Below, piece by piece: positions 10,701-22,748 of a stretch of DNA of 64,000 bases. Each line of letters starts with the position of its first letter. Position 1 is the first letter of the stretch. The stretch is from Durusdinium trenchii. Its lineage: Eukaryota; Sar; Dinophyceae; Suessiales; Symbiodiniaceae. The stretch spans positions 293,868 through 357,867 of the forward strand of contig CAXAMN010021112.1 in assembly GCA_963970005.1 (NCBI GenBank). Direction: 5' to 3'. The notes under the pieces were generated by a model that made no database searches, was not told where the DNA came from, and saw nothing but the letters and a program-made list of their open reading frames with translations. Made by a program: the position numbers and the translations under genes.

Positions 10701-13170
10701 CTGGCAATTCCAGGAAGCACCCTCCGCTCCCCAACACCTCTGGAAAAGACTTCCACCCACCAAATTGGGGTATGGCTTTTTCCAGGCTCGCACGGTCTGG
10801 GCATGGTCATGGGGGCCGCACGTCCTTCATCGATGGGAGTCCTTGAAGTCCTTCGAACGAGCTGGGGTCCGAGTCTAACCCGCCGACGCCGAGTCCCGAG
10901 TCGAACCCGTCGAACGCAGCGAACCTGCGGGCCGCCACCACGGCGTTTGATGGGGAGACCGCGTGGGCGGGGCAGGAGCGTGAAAAACTGGTCTATGCGA
11001 CTGGAGTGTTCCACAGGTGACATCCAGGCGAGTTGTGCTTGAGCTTGAGGAGCTCGGTGGAGCAAGAGTATCCAACCCCGCTCGTGGAGTATCCCATGAT
11101 CGCGCAGGAAACGAACCCGCTTCTGCAACCTGGTACTAACCTCCAGCGTCACACCGTGCACGCGTGACCGCATGCCGGATGCCACGTGCCCTGCGTGACT
11201 TTCCATTCTCGCCCACATCATGAACATCCAAGGAACTGTGCAAACCCAAGCCATCAAAGGTCATCACCTAGCTTCAAATTGGCTCACACTGAAGGAATCT
11301 GAAGGAACATGGAATAGAAACATTGTTCTATACCATTCCATGTGAATGAGTTTAAAGAGCAGTTCAATTCTCAAACAACATCATATTATGTAGGAGCCGT
11401 GAGAAAGGACAAAACATTGGCAAAGGCGCCAAGCTTTGCAGATGTTCTCCTTCAAACGACGGTCCCCGGTGCCTTTAATTAATCTTGGATTGACCATGTC
11501 GGCCAGAATGCCAGTGAATTGTATACCAATTGTTGATCGATGTGAAAGGGATCAAAAGATTGGAACAAGTTAGGCCTTTTCAACTAGAAAGGAGTTGGGG
11601 AACTCCACTCCGAACAGCTCCCTCTTTCATGGGGAAGAACTGGATCATCCTGGATTTCCCGACCCTCAGTTGCTCCCTGAGCACCGCCAGCTAGTAAAAA
11701 GGACCGAGCAAATGGAGCAATCCTTCGTTGGGGTTTGCCATTGTTTTTGAGTGGACATAGATGGACATGGGAAAAGCGGCTCACATGTCCAAAAGATCTA
11801 CCAGTACCTGCTGCCCACCCCAAACGTGTTCACGACCCAAGCGTGCAGTTCGTGCGGTGAAGAATAAGGTAGTTACTCTTCAGTCAGTCACACCTGTGGA
11901 TTCGGTAGGATGCGACACCTGGGCTTCTGGCCGACCTCTGGGCTCCGTTTGGGTGGTCGGGCTGTGTGTAATGGGGGGTTGTCCCTACCTTCTGAGGATG
12001 TGGTTGGAGCCCTATAGGATCCTAGAGGGCATCATTTTGTCCTGTGATGCAACTTCACCACGTGTTTTTTTGGACTTTGAACGGACGCCAGAATCACTCA
12101 GTCAGCGCTAACCCAGCCACCTAGCAAGGAGAAGCTCCACCGAAGCCTCTTGTGTCTCATTTGCCAAAATACAACGTTGCTCATCCATCACTCAGAAGCA
12201 ATCAGGTACATGATGACAACCTGCAATACTCTGGACTCCAGGCTTCTCCTGATGTTTTTCTGTCCATTGTGTCTATATTGATATAATATATATATATATA
12301 TATCATATATATCCTTTTAAATCTTATCACCCCCAATTTGGGAGCCTTGCGCTGTATAGCCTGTGCTCCTGGGACGTTCCCCCGAGCACTGGACCCCCCG
12401 AATTGGTGTCCCCTCCGGTTGGATCCCCGGGCCGCGCTCTCATGGACGGTGCCAACGATGCCACCTGGAACCTGCGGAACCCGCGGATCCCGCGGTCCGC
12501 GATGGATCGAGGAGGCGATTGGGCCGATCGGGTTAGTGGGATTTTTCTATAGGCTCAATAGGCCAGTTGGATCGTTGAGAACAGGTTCTGGGAGCTTCTG
12601 GGTGCTTCCATCGATGTTATGGGGAATATTTGGAACAGCCTGGCGAACTGTGTTTCTTTTTTGTTTTGCCATGTAAAACACACATACACAAAATTGGATG
12701 TAGTAGTGTAGTGTTCTTCTTTGGGGTGGCAATTGATCAAAGTCAGATCGATTTGGGGCAAACGAAGCAACCCATATAGTCAATATATTACTGTAAGTCA
12801 ATAAGGATAATGACTGATGGCTCTGACCTTTGGGCAGGATTTGTGGGTGCAGCCGATTAATCTGATTAACAATACCTGCTGAATAACTCTGGCCCTAACT
12901 CGTGCTCTCCAACATCCTCTCGTATCCGTCAAGTTTATGTTGCTGATTCGCTGGCCGATGGTCTATGATAAATATATGGGAGCTCCTGGAAGCCTTGATG
13001 TCTTCTACGCACCCTGGCCCTGCGATGCCAGCGACACCTCTCCACCAGAACACGCCATCTCGTCTGGTGCCCCCCACGTCACTCATCGCGAAGGCGTTCG
13101 CGGACGAAACGCACCTCAGGGTTGGACAAGTGAAAGCGCCAGGTTCTTGACCCAATCACTTCTACCGTCT
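7770..13170. other. Long intergenic stretch
   Basis: No convincing gene. It holds a C-rich run at 7954-7976, an AT-rich block at 10120-10320, a short GC-rich patch at 10790-10990, a TA run at 12283-12312, and a lone half of the GGAGCCCTA repeat near 11980-12035. Open frames up to 235 codons in the GC-rich patch are Arg/Ser/Pro-biased and look like composition effects. Confidence 0.5.
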
Positions 13171-13175
13171 GATTT

Positions 13176-13275
13176 ATGGATCCACTGCCACCCTCTGAGA
13201 AGGTGATTGGAGACACGGCCCTGTAGGTTTGGAGGGTACAGTTGGACCTTCTGAGAATCTATTTGGATCCCTAGG
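13176..13275. mobile_element. Short element of the ACCTTCTGAGAAGGT family, copy 1
   Basis: Bounded by GGATCC on both sides. It contains CTCTGAGAAGGTGATTGGAG, then TGTAGGTTTGGAGG, then CCTTCTGAGAA. The same order occurs at 23560-23662 and 42475-42583, which defines a family with inverted ends. Confidence 0.7.
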
Positions 13276-13279
13276 TTTC

Positions 13280-16200
13280 TTTTGCCAGCAAAGAATAGAG
13301 CGCTAAGCGGCTTACGGAGAGTGTAAAATAGTGTAAATGGGAAACTGGAATGGTTTGTGCCTCGCTTCATGGCAAGCAACTAAATGCCTTCAGCAGGTCC
13401 TATGCAGCCATCTGTCAGCGTATGTCCCCAGGTGCTGCTCACCTGAGATAAACACATGGTTGTTGTCCTCCTGTACCCATTGGCATGGATAAACATGTAA
13501 TATATTCTTTGAACGCCTTGCTGAGAAATCATGAAACATAAGGAGCAACATTCCTCCTGCTAGATCAGCAAGAAATGAAGAACACCCTGCTGAGTATTGC
13601 AACAAAACTTCACGTCTTGGAGACAGCTACACCCTGACAGCTTCACTGTCTGCAAGAGTGAACCAGTCTGCAAGAGTCTTACTGATCTGAACTCATGGAG
13701 GGGTTTTGAGGCCATTGACATCCCGAAAGGAAGAATGGCAGAAATGCACTTGCAGCAAGGAAGTTGATCATTGTCCTCCTTGCCAGGTGACGAATGGATG
13801 TTTATACTCCCACATGGTGACCTCCACTTCCGTGATTCCAAGGACTTCCACTCATGAACACCTTGCTGCCGAACGAATCCCGTAAACCGAACGCACACTG
13901 CTACACGCCGTGTGAACGGCGATCTAAGTCGATGGAAAACGATTGGAAGATCTTGGAAGGGGCTGTTGAACATGAAAGGTTGCCATTCATACTGGCAACA
14001 CACTCTGGCAGCCACCGGAGCAGGGGATCTGGGAAGTGGCAAGAAAAAACACAAGTTGTTGATCTCACAAATTCAATGGTCACTGATTAAGCTGTCGTGT
14101 TGCTGCCACACCAAAGAGGTTGAATCTTCTCACTTTTTCAGCCCAGATTCCAAGTTCAAGTTGATCAAGTGAAATGTCAACGAGGCCCATGGAGAAAAAT
14201 GTCCAGCTCAGACTCAGTCCGTTGCTCTCTTCCGAAAAAGCCTCTACAAACAAGTGGTATTCCACTTCCAAGATTATTTCAGGGAGTCTATTCTAAGAGG
14301 ATCCAACTACGTCATACCTCGGCTGCCAGCTCACCTGTTCGCTCCCCTCTCTCCGGCCCAGCGGCTCAATACAGGTCGTATCATCCTGTGAGACACGTGG
14401 GTACCATCCCAGGGGACGACGGAGCGGTGCTGGACTGGGGTAGACGGGTTCAAGACGTGGGACTGGTAACCTGGTACTGGTATCCCTGGCATCTACTTGC
14501 AGAAATGTCACAAGCAGAATTCAGAATCCTTTCTTGCCTTCCGGATTCTTCCCTTCTCTTTCATGACTCAAGATACATGGGGTTGGCGAAGGACAACTGA
14601 ATGGCAAGAGGAGCAAAGGCACAAGGCACATTCCCCAAGGGAGTAGCAGCTGCAGCTGCCCTCCTCTCGCAAACCTGATCTGAAAGTTGACCTACAGAGT
14701 TGAAGCAGGAAGCCAGGAAGGTCCAACAGTCCCTTGTCCTGCCTTGCTCCTCGGGAGCCGGAGGAACAAGGGTTCAAGAACTCCCTTCATGTGAAGACCG
14801 CGGACACACATGCTCACTCTATCTCACCCTGCATTCTGGCAAACAAACCCGTACTTAAAGGCTTCTGGAGCTGTGCAGCTCGAACATGGGATCATCCTCG
14901 AGCTGCACCCCGGCACCGGAACAGCAAATCTGAACCCCACAAATGATGAAAACTCCTGGGTTTTTGTTGATTCGGAGACTTTCTTATCTTTCCCATGGGC
15001 TCCCGTGCTAGGGCATGTATCAGGTGTATAAACTTTATAAGCGTCATGAATTATTGTGTGTCTGTGTTCTCTCGGTTCATCAAGTATATTTCCAAGATCC
15101 ACTGACTAACTAAACATAGACACATGACGCCTAATGGGTCTTTCTTGAATACAGGGCCAATCAAAACGTGCTGTCATTTCACGGACTTTGCTGGAGGAAG
15201 TTGGTTTGGAGGCTGTGTCTTCTGGTGACACTCCATGTATGGAATATGACAAACATATGCCTATTTACATTTCTTCCTGAACCCCCCCAAGGTAGGTAAA
15301 TAAGGCATACAGGGACTTCTTGGGCAAATAGGATCGTATCTCTGCTTATGAATCGGTTAACCTTTAAAAGCGGTCTAACAGCATTGATACTTGGGTATCC
15401 AGACAAATGGGCCAACTGTGAACATGCCAAAGTTTCTGTCCTTCGTTGGTCAAGCCCCCCCATGTGAGTGTCTCACGTCCCTAGTCCTCCCATCAGCCCG
15501 CCAAAAACCCTAAACAACATCCCAAACCCCATCTACTGCACCCTGAATAGACGGAAAATCCGATCTGTTGGGATGCCAGGCTAAGGAAGAAGAGCTCGTC
15601 TGTACGCACTGTAAAGATGCCGTGCTTGCCTGGGTCCGTCGACTCCGGAGCAACGGAAGCGCCAACCCGAAGACGTAGGCGACGGACACCGACGGACAAG
15701 GAATGATTTTTTCTGGGAGAGTTCTCGCAACCATTTTTGGAAGTCCAGATTGACATGCTGAGATGGAATGAAATAGATGAAATAGATATATTATAGAGTC
15801 TAATTGACATATTCACACGTCACAAATACATAACTCTGCCAGTCAACAATTAACATGGAAGTGGATGGTGCCAGCTGTTGGTGATTCAGAATGCATTTTG
15901 AAGGGGCCCACTTCCATGCTTAAGAACGCCCAGCGAAGCCACAGACCAAACATCGGCCAGTGCCGGCGGCGGAGACAGCGGAGACGGCTTAGACTCCTGA
16001 GTATATGTGGAAGCAACAACCATCCTTGTACTCGTTGGTCTTTGTAAAATGAGAAGCTTGTGGAACCTGCTCGAAACCACTGGGAACAGGAACTTACACA
16101 TGCTCATTCGATGGCATTTGATTGCATCGCCAGAAAGGGGAGAGAGCCAGAATTGCTGTCCAAGCTGGCTTCCGCTCACATCAATTGTACAAAGGAACCT

Positions 16201-16500
16201 ATAGTGTAATTATGGAGTGAACCAAAAGAATGCAAAAGGGCAAGAAACCGTCGGTCCGCTTCGGGCATGGTGACTGGCAAGGGCCAAACATATATTCAAT
16301 TTCCCAGCACACACACACACACACAATACGGACTCTCCAGAACTAGGAAAACTATCAAACACTCACACAAAACAAAAACATGATTCTTGGGAGTGCCGCC
16401 TAGACAAAACCTAGGTTGCACTTCTTGGAAACTTGAACACCACTTCCTCAATGCTGCAATTACCCCGATCACCCATCAAAACGAGTCCACATATACTATA
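13280..16500. other. Intergenic, no gene recognised
   Basis: Mixed composition. An (AC)n run lies at 16307-16326. A minus-strand frame at 15179-15463 (94 codons) is the most protein-like but has no recognisable motif or context. Confidence 0.45.
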
Positions 16501-16511
16501 TAAGATCTACT

Positions 16512-16917
16512 ACACTCCGACTCACTGACATGGAAGACAAAAATGGCCCGTTGGAGGACGATTTTCCTCTACAAACATGTGGCGCCATCCACTTCCATGC
16601 GACGTGTTCGTCAAAGGGTATATAATATGTAACATTGATAGCATATGATAAATAATGTTTCGCTGGACCTCACATCCTGGAGACTCTTTGTTTCCGTCGT
16701 CTCGTTTCTTCGCCTTGCTCTGTCTCCAGGAGGTGAAGCTCCCAACCTTGAGAGATTCGAAGCGGGAGCGACAAACGGCACACTGAAAACCCCAAAAAAC
16801 TCCAGGGGACTGGAAGAGCTACCGTCCCTGGAATCACATGAAATGGAACAAACCCTGGTTGTAGAGGAAATTTGTCTTTCAAGGCGCCATTTTCCACTTC
16901 CATGTTAGTTCCAGAGT
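16512..16917. mobile_element. MITE-like element, ACACTCCGACT family, larger copy
   Basis: The left end ACACTCCGACTCACTGACAT matches the end sequence of the shorter copy at 45911-46014. The right end holds CACTTCCATGTTAGT and CAGAGTG. An internal CCATCCACTTCCATG near 16588 may be a nested end, so the right boundary is uncertain. Confidence 0.5.
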
Positions 16918-16919
16918 GC

Positions 16920-17400
16920 ACCTCCCTAACCTGGAGCAGTATTACCCTGAGCACCTGCACTTGATTACAATCAAAACAACTGATCCAATAGGGCTTATAT
17001 TCAATACAACCAGTTGATTCTATAGACATTAAAACCAATTAGAAAATGTTTGTCTTCCTGACATCAAAATCAACTAGTATAAAGGTCAATTAGAAATCAG
17101 AACAAATCAATTAGCAAATCAATAAGACTCACATAGCAAACAGTCATTTTCAAAATATGTTTAGTATATATATATATATGCACATATATTTCACAGGTTT
17201 CTTTTTGCATCCATTAGTCAGTCAGTTGGAAGTCTGTGTCCAAAGTTCACCCAGAAAAAGTTACCTTTTTCCAAGGTCCTTGCTCAGACCTTTCCCAAAG
17301 TCCTTGCTCAGACCGACCTTTTTCCAAAGTCTAGGCTTCCCACATCTTGCTGCACCTTTCCCGCGAAACTAGCAAATGCAGCAAGGCCTTATATTTGGCT
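16920..17400. other. Intergenic, AT-rich
   Basis: Repeated AATCAA/CAATTAG words at 16960-17130 and a TA run at 17163-17180. An approximate double copy of CCAAAGTCCTTGCTCAGACC lies at 17270-17325. No gene seen. Confidence 0.5.
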
Positions 17401-17446
17401 ACTAGTAGTAGTAGTAACAGTAGTAGTAGCAGTAGTAGTAGTAGTG

Positions 17447-17484
<38 letters not shown>

Positions 17485-17495
17485 GCTGGTAGTAC
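17401..17495. repeat. (TAG)n microsatellite with interruptions
   Basis: TAG/AGT units with CAG, GGT and GCT variants. It abuts the stop codon end of the viral polymerase remnant (stop at 17502), so it marks or lies just beyond that insertion's 3' border. Confidence 0.9.
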
Positions 17496-17501
17496 AGTCG
17501 C

Positions 17502-18957
17502 TCAACCGTGCGGATTTGAATGGTCACGGAGTGTTGCTTTGTTGCTTTGTCGGATGAGGTTCTCGAAATCGATTTGAGCACATGGACTATAGACAGCGTA
17601 AACAGTGTAAACGGTGTAAACAGGGTCCTGCAAGTCAACCTTGAGGCCGGGGGTGCTGTTGTCACACCAATCCCAGCCTTTCTTGACATAAATCTCCTCC
17701 TTGAGTTTCTGCAGATCAGCAGCGTTGCGGGCTGTCTCAGGATAAACCTGAAGGAGAGAGTGCTGTCTGCATTTGGGGGAGATTCCTCAGTGGCAGTTTC
17801 AGGATTTGTCTTCAGGAAAAGACGTGCCACGAGTCTGTTGAATCCCAGGAATTTAGAATTCCATTGCCCATCCACTTTCTCAAATTCAAAAGATGTAGTT
17901 TCATGTGGGCCCTCGACGCTGGCTACACGTCGAGCCTTCTGGACCTGTCCATTGACCTTAATGACATTTCCTTCGCTGTCTTTTGCGGACTTTACTCTGA
18001 CGCCTGAACCTAGGTCGCCAGAGTCTCTAGTCCTTGGTTCATGGGCGCTGTTATTGTCATCTCCAACAGATGCTGAAGACGGAGCGCCACTGATCATTTT
18101 ATCCAGCGATCTGATCAGAGAGTTGAGAAATCCTGTGGGCCATATGCCTGAAGCCATGATCCCAAAGATGTTCAGCTGGATCAATTCACCACCAACAGCC
18201 ACAATTTGGGCTGTATAAATCATTGCCCAAGCAAAGAGGGTGGTTGGAGAACACAAATTGTTCATCCCGGTCTCCATTGATTGTGGCTGCATGAGCCAGC
18301 GCAGCGATGACTAGGTAAAAGCCATCGCGGGATACTGACATATCCCAGCCTTCAGCGTCATCGCTGGAGACTTGTCCATCTGATGAATCGCTGGCGAGCT
18401 CCCCCAAATTAGCGGCTATTCTCTCAAGGCCTTCGTCATGATGCCCGACACCGATAGAGGAGGTCTTGCCTCCACCTGATTGGTATCGCTTGATTGACGT
18501 TTTGGCTAAGGGATGAAAGAGCAGCCTAGGCTATGACGTTGTCAATGATGGAGATATCCCATATGAGTCTCCATCGTCCGTCTTTCGCCTTGGCTGGGGA
18601 ATGTCCCTCGCTCTTCGTGAAGAGTTGAGCGGGGTCCCGGAGCCCGAGTGCCATACACTGCGATGGTGTGTAGTAAGCACAGGTCTTGGTGTGAAAACAC
18701 TGGAGAATAATTCTGCAAAACACCAAGTACTCCAACTCAGCCAAGCCTTCAGCGTTGTTCAACCAAGCAGCTTTGGAGCCTGGTCTATGCCTTTGAGACC
18801 AGCCGGACGACTTGTCTGGATCAAAATTTTCGACCGCTTCTCGCAAGCAATCGAAGAAGCTCCGTCCGCGTCCTCCTAAATACGTGCCGTAACACGTGCG
18901 GGTGTCCTCATCCAATGTCGTCTCTTCAATTATTTTCTGCGTTAGTTGTGAGAGTTA
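17502..18957 (-). pseudogene. Endogenous RNA-virus RNA-dependent RNA polymerase (sobemo-like, dinoflagellate RNA virus type)
   Basis: Polymerase motifs occur in the right order on the minus strand. A basic segment with DGRWRLIW (motif F-like) lies at about 18590-18555, GWDMSV (motif A) at about 18352-18335, SGIWPTGFLNS (motif B) at about 18155-18118, and GDD (motif C) at about 18064-18056. A downstream FEFEKVDGQW block and a helical tail end at a stop at 17502. The block upstream of motif F (DKSSGWSQRH) also fits the family. At least three frame breaks separate these parts: near 18528, near 18270-18290 and near 17760. All catalytic landmarks remain readable, so the copy is fairly recent or was corrected by copying. 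Endogenous copies of such viruses are known in Symbiodiniaceae genomes. No capsid gene is adjacent; a candidate lies at 56.2 kb. The frame breaks make a working enzyme unlikely, unless some are assembly errors. Confidence 0.82.
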
Positions 18958-19135
18958 GCTAACAGGGTCACAACATAGTTGTAACATAGTTGCAACTATG
19001 GTGTAACAATGCTAACACTTACATATATGATATTAACTTTTAGTAAAAGTTAACTAACTAAGATAACAAGGCTAACACTAACACTGCTAACTCTGCTAAC
19101 AGTTAGCATTGTTAGCATTGTTACCATGATGTTAC
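18950..19135. repeat. GCTAAC/GTTAGC word island
   Basis: GCTAAC, GTTAGC and GTTAAC-like words recur many times (for example AAGGCTAACACTAACACTGC, then GCTAACAGTTAGCATTGTTAGC). The two orientations lie close together, so the stretch can fold on itself. It lies directly upstream of the TTGGC island and touches the 5' end of the viral remnant. Confidence 0.7.
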
Positions 19136-19319
19136 AAACTTCACAAAAATAGGATGAACACATGTTTTGATAAATGAAAACTGATTACATTTGTTTTTCA
19201 GTGCACACTTGTTCATGCATAAACAAAAGAATTAGACATCAACATGTATGCAAATTGTAAAAAACAAATGTTACCAACATTGACACACTATATTGAAAAG
19301 TATTGCTATAGACACATGG

Positions 19320-20460
19320 TCACAGGTGCTTTTTGATGTTTGCCATGTTTTGGCCATTGCAAATGCAACCGTATTGGAGCAATTTCTTGAATGGTTTGCA
19401 AGTTGTGTGCCACAAACATATTAACCCAACATGACAATTTTAATTTGCGAGTTTTGGCAATATATACAATAATGTCATTTTCTTGGCAATATGTACAACA
19501 TAGCTATTTTTGGCAATCAATACAACATTGCCATGTTTGAATGATATGTACAACATGCAATGCCATGTTCTTTGCCATTTTGTGACAATCATTATTACAG
19601 GCATTGAATTGTGGCCTACCATGCAGCAATGCAGCAAGTGAGTTGTGTTGATGAAACTGGCAATCGACTTGCTGCATGCTAAAGAATGCCAGCTTGTGTT
19701 CCACGCCAAGGACATGCCCAACCATTTTGTAAACAAATGACATTGCTCTGAGACCTTTGGTTCCATTCTTGTTGCCAAGACAAGGTTAGGCCAGCTGTGT
19801 CACCCAAGCTCCAAGCTTCCAGCCATGAACCAGGTGGAGATCAAGAGCAGCGCCGCATATACCATCAGCTTTGGTGACAATGGTGCAATCCAAATTTCTC
19901 CAGCATTGCTGGTTGAGCATGATGATCGCACCTTTTTGAAGATCAGGCCAACAGCCAGGGTCATTGTGCAATTGATGTGTGGCAAGCATGAAAAGAATGC
20001 CAGCTTGAGTGGTTCCACTGCCTTGGAAGAGTTGATCACCAAGAGGAACCACACTTGGGAGAATCACTCACTGCAGGCAACCCAGGATTCTCAATTCTTT
20101 GGGGAAGGCAAACCTGAGGCCAGTGGTAGGGAAGCCAAAAAACAAAAACTGCAAAGCAATGGCCTTGTGGCAGTTCATGTCAATGGCCAACAAGTGGAGT
20201 GCCTGATGCTTGGCCAAAGACCAAGCAGATGTGATTTGATGGTGCCATTGGATGAACTGCAGCTCTCAGCAGTCTTTGCACACTTGGCCACCACACCACA
20301 AGAAGACTTGTCCTCAAAGAGGCGCAAAAGGTCCCAGCAGGAGGAAGAAGAAGAGACCAAGTGGGATACCAAAGCAAAGACCACCAGCTTTTCCAAGTGC
20401 AATAAAGGATCCAGAAATATATTTCATGCTGATCAGGTGGAAAATTTGTTTGGATAGTAA
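19320..20460. other. TTGGC/GCCAA and TGCCA/TGGCA word island
   Basis: These related pentamers are dense in noncoding sequence (TTTTGGCAATAT, TTCTTGGCAATATG, CTATTTTTGGCAATC at 19450-19520) and continue through the coding part (GCCAAG, TTGGCC, ATGGCC, CAATGGCCAAC). The bias ends close to the stop codon at 20457, as the CTGAG bias ends with its gene at 4.15 kb. Confidence 0.65.
19651..20457 (+). CDS. Unknown protein with basic C-terminal tail; frame interrupted by one TGA
   Basis: The clear part runs from the ATG at 19825 to the TAG at 20455 (210 codons). Residues 1-60 look like a compact beta-rich domain (AAYTISFGDNGAIQISPALL, then a DDRTFLKIRP turn). The middle is low complexity (KPEASGREAKKQK). 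Residues about 110-150 form a second small folded part (VHVNGQQVECLMLGQRPSR). The tail is strongly charged (SSKRRKRSQQEEEEE), like a nuclear localisation signal plus acidic run. The same frame stays open upstream to an ATG at 19651, with protein-like sequence on both sides, broken only by TGA at 19738-19740. The stop could be a mutation, an intron not recognised, or readthrough. I do not recognise the family. Confidence 0.55.
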
Positions 20461-20514
20461 GAGTACACATGAACATGGAACCTGTGGCTGGATCAACATT
20501 TCTGATTGTTCTAA

Positions 20515-20735
20515 ATTCACATTTCTATTGATTTTAACAGAAAATTCTATTGATTTTTAATGCTATTTTCTATTGGTTTTAAAGGGCAATTTCTATTGAC
20601 TTTGTTGGGTTTTTTGATTTCTATTGATTCTCATTGGATTCCTATTGTTTTTCATTCTATTGAAAAAACTCGGTTCTAGTGATTTCGGAGCAAAAATCAA
20701 TAGCGATGGAAAATGACGTTTCCTATTGAAAAAGA
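20515..20735. repeat. CTATTG word island
   Basis: TTCTATTGA or a close variant occurs about nine times in 220 bases, at irregular spacing of about 20-30 bases, with T-rich spacers. It is not a simple tandem repeat. It lies directly downstream of the gene at 19651-20457. Confidence 0.8.
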
Positions 20736-21156
20736 ATTGGGTGGAGAGAGTAAGGGTTGTGGAGTGTAAGAAACTAGAACGCTGCAAATGCGAAGTAAAC
20801 AGGGTGGTGACAATCGAAACAAGAGCCTCCTTTTTACATGAAGTTACTCTCATTCTGCAACAGCTCTGCCGGCAGCGACGGTGGTAGGAACCTGTCAGAC
20901 TTTGCATGGCAGGAAGAGCGAAAACGGAGGGAAACCCGTTGGAATCTCACCAGAGGACAAGGAGTTCCTGAAAGAGCTTGGTTTCGGTGCCGAGGTCGTT
21001 GAATCGGTTTTGCCGCCTAATCGTCCTAGCGCTATCAACCACTCCTCGGACTTCAACTCGGGAGGAACTCACTCATACGCTCTTGGTTGGAGAACATCCA
21101 ACATCCCAGTTCAGGAATTGAGAACACGTTATGTTATAAAAAAGCGGACAATGTAA

Positions 21157-22115
21157 GTGCTGACCGGGCCTGCCGCCGCTGCAGCTTCAGCCGCGATGCA
21201 ATTCCCGTGGCCATGGCCTTTTACCGCACATCAGCCACCTCCCACACCAGCGCCAACCTATCCATGTCCACAAGCACCACAACATCTACCTCATATGATT
21301 CCACAGGTACCTGCCACTATGCCGCATTTTCCTCAACCAACATGGCCACCTACTGCCCATTTTCCAGCACAACCGCCAACGCTACCACCTGCATCACATC
21401 CTCCACCCACCTTTCCTTTTCCTTACACATTACCTCCAACAGAGCCCATGTCAACCTCTTCTTCTTCTCCAGCAACAGCCCCACCGCAACCTACACCTGC
21501 TCCTACTACGCAACCATCCAACCAACCGTCACCTCAACCGGTGACCAACATCGCTCTTCACGGCACCATCGATCCTCTTCCACCTCCTACTATTCTTTTT
21601 CTCGCAGCACATCACCTTCACGCAGCCGTTCCAGAGCACCCATCACATTTCTACCCAACACCGATTCACTTCAACAGGATGGCACTTCCAACCAGTCAAG
21701 ATCCAGCTATCCTACCATTCCGGCTCTTTGAAGGGTCCTCAATCCTTGGCGACCCCCACTGCACTTCCTGCAGAAACCTCCGCAAGAGCAATTGGAGATT
21801 TGGATGGATTACCATGCCGATCAATTCGACACACCCAACAAACCCCAACACACTTATGTCGCCCGCTTGCTACTCGACAGTGGCCTCACCTACAAAGACA
21901 TTTCTGACTTCCGCCAATACACCTACATCAAATGGAACGATACCACCAACAGTTATGACATTTTCCATTACAACTGCATTTCCCTCCTGCTGAGAAGTAC
22001 GGAGAGCTCCCGTCTGGACAGTGGCATAAGACTTCTGGGCGATGACGCGACTCCAGCAATCAGCAGCAGCAGCAGCAACAACAACACCACCAGCAGCAGC
22101 AGCAACCAGCAATGA
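21157..22115 (+). pseudogene. Proline/threonine-rich coding remnant with frame changes
   Basis: Frame 1 from about 21157 gives about 190 codons rich in Pro, Thr, Ala and Ser (FPWPWPFTAHQPPP), with a GTG rather than ATG at its start. After about 21730 the protein-like signal moves to another frame: PPLHFLQKPPQEQLEIW, then YHADQFDTPNKPQ, then a segment with YKDISDFRQYTYIKWND. It then runs into the CAG repeat. The second part has normal composition and looks like a real domain. It may be a two-exon gene or a broken one. A start further upstream is possible (20881-21156 is open). I do not recognise it. Confidence 0.35.
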
Positions 22116-22312
22116 GCAGCAGCAGTAGCAGCAACCAGCACCAAGCAGCAAGCAGTAGCCAGTAGCGGCAGCAGCACCAACCACGAACCAGCACCAGCGA
22201 CAGCAGCAAGCAACAAGCAACAAGCAGCACAGCAGCAAGCAGTAAAGCAAGCAGCAACCAGCAGCAAGCAGCAGCAAGCAGCAACAAGCAGCAGCAGCAG
22301 CAGCCAGCAATA
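22059..22312. repeat. CAG/CAA-type degenerate repeat
   Basis: AGCAGC, CAACA and CACCA units with frequent changes (AGCAACCAGCA, AGCAGTAGC). A second smaller patch lies at 22526-22600. Long open frames here on either strand come from the repeat alone. Confidence 0.85.
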
Positions 22313-22748
22313 GACCACAGTCGATGAGCCAGATCACTCCTAAATTCTGAGCGGCGCAGGGTGGAGTCGAAGGCCTGCCGCCAACTCGAAAACAGCTAAT
22401 CCGGGGCCCGATGCGATCGGGTCACATCAGGGTCACATCAACTCCTGTCTACAAGGCATTTACAGATTTTTTATCGATAGAAAAAAGTTTGGGCTTTGCA
22501 TCAAAAAATCCAATTACAGCGTGGAAGCAGCCAAGCAGTGGCAGCAGCTCAGCAGCACACAAGCAGCAGAACACCAGCAGCAGCGCACAAACATGGCTCT
22601 GGGCGAGATCCGGGCGAGATCCAGGCGAGGTCCAAAACTGCACACCCCCGACCAAAAACTATGCCAAGCCTAGACAGTGGCAGAAAAGCGGTACCAGCAA
22701 CACCCTGCAACGAGGGCACCTCTTCCTATACTGGAAATAAGAATCCCA

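Noticed and set aside
10550..11257. 235-codon minus-strand frame
   Set aside because: Arg-rich composition caused by a GC-rich patch, with equally long overlapping frames on both strands and no motif.
17520..18218. 232-codon plus-strand frame
   Set aside because: It is the antisense shadow of the viral polymerase remnant, whose motifs read on the minus strand.
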